Assembly (NCBI GenBank): GCA_025453925.1
Contig: JALOPK010000151.1
Coordinates: 1-7,794, forward strand
Length of the DNA stretch: 7,794 bases
Source of the DNA: Candidatus Eiseniibacteriota bacterium
GTDB lineage: Bacteria > JAFGKV01
Direction of reading: 5' to 3'
Under the pieces are notes generated by a model. The model made no database searches and was not told where the DNA came from. It saw nothing but the letters and a program-made list of their open reading frames with translations. This document shows positions 5,317 through 7,794 of this stretch, in pieces. Positions within the stretch are counted from its first letter, which is position 1. The number at the start of each line of letters is the position of its first letter. The translations under genes were made by a program, and so were the position numbers.

Positions 5317-6855
5317 GTGGGCGACCTCGCCACAGGGCCGAGACCTCACCGTACCGCAGAATCCCTGGCAGACAAGGGCGCCTACAACGTCCTGAACACT
5401 CTCCTGGTTGTCGCCAGGTCTCTCATACTCTCGATCCTGGTAGCTCGGGCGCTGGGCCCTTCCCTCCAGGGCCTCTACTCGATCCTCCTCTATGTGACGC
5501 AGGTCGGCGTCCAGGTCGTCAGCCTGGGCTTCCCGAGCACCTTGGTTCGTTTCGTCGCCCGCAGGAATTCCGAGGGCGACAAAGCCGGCGCACGCGCGGT
5601 AGTGGCCAGTATCGTTCGGCGTGAGATCGTTCTGGGGCTTGTGGCCACGGTAACCTGCGCACTGCTGGCGGGAGCCCTGGCGGTCGGAGTCGGCCAGGAT
5701 GCACCGCGGGCCCTGTTCCTGCTGGCCGCGTTGGCGATTCTTCCGGACAGCCTCACGTTGGTTTACGAGGCGGCGTTTGAGGGCCTCTTGGCCTACTCGC
5801 TGCTTCTTCGGATCAATCTCGCCTTAGTACCTCTCTCGTTGGCCGCTGCGGGAGCGATACTCCTTTCGGGAGGTGGAATTGGCGAATTGCTCATCCTGAA
5901 AGTGGCGCTCGCCGTCGTACGGGTTGCCTTGTATTGGCGAGTGATTGGTCGACGGTTGCCGGCCGGTGGAACGCTCATGGCAGACACCAGGTCTCAGATG
6001 TCACGGTACACGCGAAGCCTGACTGCCATCTTCCTGTTCGACGCCGTCGTCTGGCAGCGCTCGGAGATGCTGTTCCTGGGGCTCTACTGCTCCCGGGCGG
6101 CGATCGCGTTCTATGATATTGCCTACCAGGTAGTGGGGACCACCATGCGGACACTCCCTGAGAAGCTCACGGACATCCTGTTCCCGGTGCTTTCAGGTCT
6201 TGAGCAGCGTGGAGAACGGGAGCGGACTGCCGCATTGTACCAGCGGAGCGTGCGGCTTCTGTTTGCCGTAACGCTTGGAATCTCGGTGACGCTTGGCGTC
6301 TGCGCAGGCCGATTGATCTCCCTGGCATACGGCCCTGAGTACGCCCCGGCGGCCGATGTGATACGCGTGCTTTGCGCTGCTGCGCCGGTGGTGATCGTCG
6401 CTCGGGCAACCGCCTATGTGCTCTATGCGGCCGGGTGGCAGAACTTCAATGTCAGGCTCGCCGGTGCGGCTGCCGCGCTCAACATCCTGCTCGCGATGGT
6501 CCTCATTCCCCGCTCCGGGGTCGTCGGTGCCGCGGTAGCGAACAGCCTCACGCAGGTGCTGTCGGTGTGCGTACTGGTCTCGTATGTCGTGAGGAGGAGC
6601 CACGCCAGACTTCCGTGGGACGCCATGCTGAGGACGCTGCTGGCCGCGGCGGCGCAAATGACCGTGATGATCTGGCTGGACCGTGTGCTGGGCGGATGGG
6701 GCGCACTGGCAGGGAGTGCTGTGTGTGGAGTCGCGACGTACGGAGCAGCGCTCATGGCGATGAGGGTTCTGACCGCAGACGAGCGGGCAATGCTCGCGCG
6801 GTGGATTCGACGAATCCTCGGGATGAGAAGGACGAGTGCCGGGGGACGGAATTGA
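5317..6855 (+). CDS. Polysaccharide/lipid-linked oligosaccharide flippase (MOP superfamily, Wzx-like)
   Basis: A 512-residue integral membrane protein with about 12-14 hydrophobic helices spread over its length, the usual size of Wzx/PST flippases. These move undecaprenyl-linked sugar units across the inner membrane for O-antigen, capsule or exopolysaccharide. Family-like features are the N-terminal GAYNVLNTLLVVARSLILSI segment with ARALGP (44-48 area), GLYSILLYV, the LRINLALVPLSLAAAGAIL helix, LPEKLTDILFPVLS near 280-293, and LIPRSGVVGAAVANSLTQV near 397-414. The GTG at 5317 follows the kinase TAG after six bases and has no visible ribosome site, so re-initiation by ribosomes finishing the kinase gene is likely. 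No glycosyltransferase is adjacent, so the exported glycan is unknown. A MATE or MurJ role is less likely from the sequence pattern. The last 19 bases overlap the tRNA gene on the other strand. Confidence 0.88.
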   Translation: MGDLATGPRPHRTAESLADKGAYNVLNTLLVVARSLILSILVARALGPSLQGLYSILLYVTQVGVQVVSLGFPSTLVRFVARRNSEGDKAGARAVVASIVRREIVLGLVATVTCALLAGALAVGVGQDAPRALFLLAALAILPDSLTLVYEAAFEGLLAYSLLLRINLALVPLSLAAAGAILLSGGGIGELLILKVALAVVRVALYWRVIGRRLPAGGTLMADTRSQMSRYTRSLTAIFLFDAVVWQRSEMLFLGLYCSRAAIAFYDIAYQVVGTTMRTLPEKLTDILFPVLSGLEQRGERERTAALYQRSVRLLFAVTLGISVTLGVCAGRLISLAYGPEYAPAADVIRVLCAAAPVVIVARATAYVLYAAGWQNFNVRLAGAAAALNILLAMVLIPRSGVVGAAVANSLTQVLSVCVLVSYVVRRSHARLPWDAMLRTLLAAAAQMTVMIWLDRVLGGWGALAGSAVCGVATYGAALMAMRVLTADERAMLARWIRRILGMRRTSAGGRN

Positions 6856-6909
6856 ACCGCCGACACACGGATTTTCAGTCCGCTGCTCTACCTGCTGAGC
6901 TACCCCGGC
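6837..6909 (-). tRNA. tRNA-Phe (anticodon GAA)
   Basis: The 73-base gene folds into a full cloverleaf: acceptor GCCGGGG with CCCCGGC, D stem GCTC/GAGC, anticodon stem GCGGA/TCCGT around loop CTGAAAA (anticodon GAA), variable loop GTGTC, T stem GGCGG/CCGTC (one G-T pair) with loop TTCAATT, and discriminator A. The genome does not encode the CCA end. It lies 50 bases downstream of mltG on the same strand and overlaps the 3' end of the flippase gene on the other strand. Confidence 0.97.
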
Positions 6910-6935
6910 AGATTTGCCATCATGCAATCTAGTAC

Positions 6936-6963
6936 AAAATACCTCTCCTGTGCCTTCCGTCAA
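6936..6963 (-). promoter_or_regulatory. Likely promoter of tRNA-Phe
   Basis: On the minus strand TTGACG (6958-6963) and TATTTT (6936-6941) are 16 bases apart, giving a start about 20 bases before the tRNA. The -35 box contains the stop codon of mltG, so the tRNA could be made independently of mltG despite the short gap. Assigned by inspection only. Confidence 0.45.
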
Positions 6964-7794
6964 GGCCCCGATGATCTGCTTCCTCGATACTCCCTGACCG
7001 CGGCCCGATGCTCCGCGAAAGTCTCGCTGAACTGGTGGGATCCATCGCCGCGCGCCACGAAATAGAACGCGCGGCAGGATCGATCAGGGTGTAGCACGGC
7101 CTCGATGCTGCCCAAACCGGGCGAGCAGATCGGCCCGGGAGGCAGCCCGCCGTTAAGATAGGTATTGTACGGAGAGGGACGCCGGAGATCACTGAGACTC
7201 AAGCGCCGACCGGGAATCCCAAGACCATACGCGACCGTCGGATCCGCATCGAGCTTCATCCCAATGGCGAGTCGATTCAGATACGTCGCCGCGACGGTGG
7301 GCCGTTCGGCCGGAAGAGCGGTCTCTTTCTCGATGATGGACGCCAGGGTGAGGATCTCGTGGAGAGACAACTGAGTCAACCCCTCATCCCAATCAGTGCC
7401 GTCGAGCACGGCACGCAGTCGGGCCACCATGATGGAGGCGATCCGATCAGGCCGGGTGCCGCTGCTGAACAGGTATGTGTCGGGGAACAGGTAGCCCTCG
7501 AGAGACGAAGAGGCGATGCCCAAGGACGCAGCGAACGAGTCGTTGGCGCAGAACCGGAGGAAATCAGTCGAATCAATGCCCACAGTGGCCTTGAGGATTG
7601 AGGCGACATCCAACACCGTGCTGCCCTCTGGCACCGTCACTGGCCTGCTCATCACCTGACCGCTGACCAGATAATGGAGAATCTCGCGGGGGGTCATGGC
7701 GGCACTGAGCAAGTATGACCCGGCTTGGATGCGGCCGTCCCGGGAGGCAAATCGCCCCCAAAGGGACAGGAGCCTGGGATGCCGGACCAGACCG
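6960..7794 (-). CDS. mltG: Endolytic murein transglycosylase MltG (YceG family), N-terminus outside window
   Basis: 277 residues are visible, read from the window edge to a TGA at 6960-6962. The frame is open to the edge, so the cytoplasmic start and the membrane anchor are missing; a TTG at 7712 is not the start, because the family segment GRIQAGSYLLSAAMTPREIL spans it. MltG cuts nascent peptidoglycan strands at the outer face of the inner membrane and is thought to end their synthesis. Family motifs in order are VTVPEGSTV, SLEGYLFPDTY, LASIIEKETALPAER (the EKET that carries the catalytic Glu, at 7320-7331), YLNRLAIGMKLDADPTVAYGLG, NGGLPPGPICSPGL and FYFVARGDGSHQFSETF. Its true neighbour upstream is off the window; tRNA-Phe follows downstream. 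Confidence 0.96.
   Translation of the reverse strand, partial: GLVRHPRLLSLWGRFASRDGRIQAGSYLLSAAMTPREILHYLVSGQVMSRPVTVPEGSTVLDVASILKATVGIDSTDFLRFCANDSFAASLGIASSSLEGYLFPDTYLFSSGTRPDRIASIMVARLRAVLDGTDWDEGLTQLSLHEILTLASIIEKETALPAERPTVAATYLNRLAIGMKLDADPTVAYGLGIPGRRLSLSDLRRPSPYNTYLNGGLPPGPICSPGLGSIEAVLHPDRSCRAFYFVARGDGSHQFSETFAEHRAAVREYRGSRSSGP

Noticed and set aside
6193-6963. Minus-strand open frame of 256 codons containing VAQQVEQRTENP
   Set aside because: That peptide is the well-known translation of a tRNA gene; the rest is antisense to the flippase. It is not a protein.

Overview
The window looks like a chromosomal segment of a high-GC (about 60% or a little more by eye), Gram-negative-type bacterium. 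The secreted protein at the left edge ends in a FlgD-like Ig fold, a domain common in the FCB group and in candidate phyla such as Eisenbacteria, Krumholzibacteriota and Latescibacterota. That lineage is an inference. No plasmid, phage, IS or CRISPR signature was seen.

Layout, left to right. (1) 1-742, minus strand: start and most of a secreted protein with an EF-hand-like loop and a C-terminal FlgD-like Ig domain; its 3' end is off the window. (2) 743-1058: a 316-base divergent gap with no convincing gene. (3) 1059-2223: two nucleotide-hydrolysing enzymes facing each other, a NUDIX hydrolase (plus) and MazG (minus), whose 3' ends overlap by 59 bases. (4) 2262-6855, plus strand: a tight cluster behind a near-consensus promoter, encoding a STAS anti-anti-sigma-type protein, a ten-helix membrane protein with a C-terminal SpoIIE/RsbU-type phosphatase, an RsbW-type HATPase kinase, and a polysaccharide flippase of the MOP superfamily. 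(5) 6837-7794, minus strand: tRNA-Phe(GAA) behind its own likely promoter, and upstream of it the C-terminal part of mltG, an endolytic murein transglycosylase.

How the genes may work together. The first three genes of the plus-strand cluster form a complete partner-switching module: a phosphorylatable STAS protein, the kinase that would phosphorylate and bind it, and a membrane phosphatase that would reverse this in response to a signal sensed in or outside the membrane. No sigma factor or other obvious output lies inside the window. The fourth gene is a lipid-linked glycan flippase that starts six bases after the kinase stop codon, in the same reading frame, which suggests that envelope polysaccharide export is co-expressed with, and perhaps controlled by, the switch. 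The membrane phosphatase is the most unusual protein here: about 155 residues are predicted outside the membrane between helices 1 and 2, nine more helices follow, and the first metal-binding motif of the phosphatase domain is degenerate.
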